Below are positions 5,833 through 6,593 of a stretch of DNA of 6,593 nt, piece after piece. The notes under the pieces are model-generated. The model was not told the DNA's origin. It made no database searches and saw only the letters and a list, made by a program, of their open reading frames with translations. The position numbers and the translations under genes are program-made. Origin of the DNA: Clostridiales bacterium (lineage in GTDB: Bacteria; Bacillota; Clostridia; Tissierellales; Sedimentibacteraceae); contig DMJQ01000203.1 in NCBI GenBank assembly GCA_003457065.1, positions 1-6,593 on the forward strand, given 5' to 3'. The first letter of the stretch is position 1. Every line of letters starts with the position of its first letter.

Positions 5833-6593
5833 TTATTCCTTTTTGTAAATTGCCGGGTTAACATAAAGGTATTTTGATTTGCCTCTTTGTATTGTTTCGG
5901 CATGTCCAATCATTAAATATCCCCCTGCCTTTGTTGCATCATAAAACTTATTGACTATATTTATTTTAGTTTCGGCATTAAAATATATCATAACATTCCT
6001 GCAGAATATAACATCGTATTTATTTCTTGCTACAACAGGGTCCATTAAATTGAATACCTTAAATGTGATCTGTTTCTTAATTTCAGGCAATACCTGATAT
6101 TTACCGTCCTTGGTTTTGGTAAAATATCTTTTTTTGTATGATTCGGGAAGGTTTTTTATGCTTTCTACCGAATATATTCCGTCCCGTGCCTTAGATAGTA
6201 CATTTTCAGAAATATCGGTTGCATAAATTTGTATTTTCCACTTGTCTTTCATAAATTTAAAATAATCATCCAATACCATTGCCAATGTGTATGGTTCTTC
6301 CCCTGAAGAGCATCCTGCGCTCCATATATTTAAAACTTTCGTCTTGTTATTCTTTTCTTCGTGAGGAAGAATTACGTCCCTCAGATATTTAAAGTGATTT
6401 TCTTCCCTGTAAAAATATGTGTAATTTGTTGTCAGCTTGTTGATGAGCATCGTTATTTCATCCTTGTTGTTTCTTTTTATGCTGTCAAGATACTCGCTGA
6501 AACTGCTCATGCCTTTCTTTTCTATTAAATTTGACATTCTACCCTCAATTAATATTCTTTTCTTTGAAAGGTCAATGCCGTAATTTTTATGCA
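5833..6593 (-). CDS. cheR: Chemotaxis protein methyltransferase CheR (5' end cut by window edge)
   Basis: CheR transfers methyl groups from S-adenosylmethionine to specific glutamates of chemoreceptors, opposing CheB. The frame is open from the right edge: 252 codons from 6591 to the TAA at 5833-5835. The residues upstream of the ATG at 6537 (HKNYGIDLSKKRILIEGR) match the helical CheR N-terminal domain (consensus of the type Y-G-I-D-L, K, R), so that ATG is an internal methionine and the true start lies beyond the edge, probably one or two dozen residues away. Numbering from the 6537 Met, motifs include TNYTYFYRE (38-45, the T-x-F-F-R-E element), the SAM-binding block NIWSAGCSSGEEPY (70-83), YATDIS (105-110), NLMDP (163-167), DVIFCRNVMIYF (175-186) and GGYLMIGHAE (205-214). 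All expected elements are present. The end overlaps the cheB ribosome-binding site. Confidence 0.97.
   Translation of the reverse strand, partial: HKNYGIDLSKKRILIEGRMSNLIEKKGMSSFSEYLDSIKRNNKDEITMLINKLTTNYTYFYREENHFKYLRDVILPHEEKNNKTKVLNIWSAGCSSGEEPYTLAMVLDDYFKFMKDKWKIQIYATDISENVLSKARDGIYSVESIKNLPESYKKRYFTKTKDGKYQVLPEIKKQITFKVFNLMDPVVARNKYDVIFCRNVMIYFNAETKINIVNKFYDATKAGGYLMIGHAETIQRGKSKYLYVNPAIYKKE
5837..5841 (-). promoter_or_regulatory. cheB ribosome-binding site inside the end of cheR
   Basis: AGGAA within AAAAAGGAATAAGGTATG overlaps the last codons of cheR and lies about seven bases before the cheB ATG. The cheR stop (TAA) sits between this site and the start codon, an arrangement that favours re-initiation by ribosomes finishing cheR and keeps the two opposing enzymes in proportion. 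Confidence 0.65.

Noticed and set aside
5087..5848. A 253-codon open frame on the plus strand opposite cheB
   Set aside because: It lies antisense to cheB with intact catalytic and receiver motifs; its translation has no recognisable domain and reflects the codon pattern of the real gene.

Overview
The window is a minus-strand run of flagellar and chemotaxis genes. Read in the direction of transcription (right to left) the order is cheR (5' end cut by the right edge), cheB, fliD, fliS, a small FliT-like chaperone gene, and a methyl-accepting chemotaxis protein gene (mcp) whose 3' end is cut by the left edge. The moderately AT-rich DNA, strong AAGGAG ribosome-binding sites, a clostridial-style FliD signature in the C-terminal domain and the sequence style of FliS and CheR all point to a motile member of the Bacillota, probably class Clostridia. 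I cannot name the genus.

Right part (4765-6593): cheR and cheB encode the opposing adaptation enzymes that methylate and demethylate receptor glutamates. Only three bases separate them, and the cheB ribosome-binding site lies inside the end of cheR, so they are probably co-transcribed and translationally coupled. The cheR reading frame stays open to the window edge and the extra residues match the CheR N-terminal domain, so the ATG at 6537 is internal and not the true start.

Middle part (1507-4720): fliD encodes an unusually long filament cap protein (814 residues). Its central part appears to hold three successive modules of the same flagellin/hook-insertion type. It is followed 16 bases later by fliS (flagellin export chaperone) and 9 bases after that by a 121-residue helical protein that sits where fliT usually sits. 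A perfect 8-bp hairpin follows this gene and is the likely, though weakly U-tailed, end of the transcript.

Left part (1-1421): mcp encodes a transmembrane receptor with a dCache-type extracellular sensor, a HAMP domain, a second HAMP-like segment and the beginning of the methylation helix; 473 codons are visible. Its product would be a substrate of CheR and CheB encoded at the other end of the window, so the region links filament assembly with the adaptation arm of chemotaxis.

There is no gene-free stretch above 90 bases. I see no RNA gene, mobile element, CRISPR array or sign of an undescribed system. The most unusual items are the enlarged FliD and the altered dCache pocket residues of the receptor.
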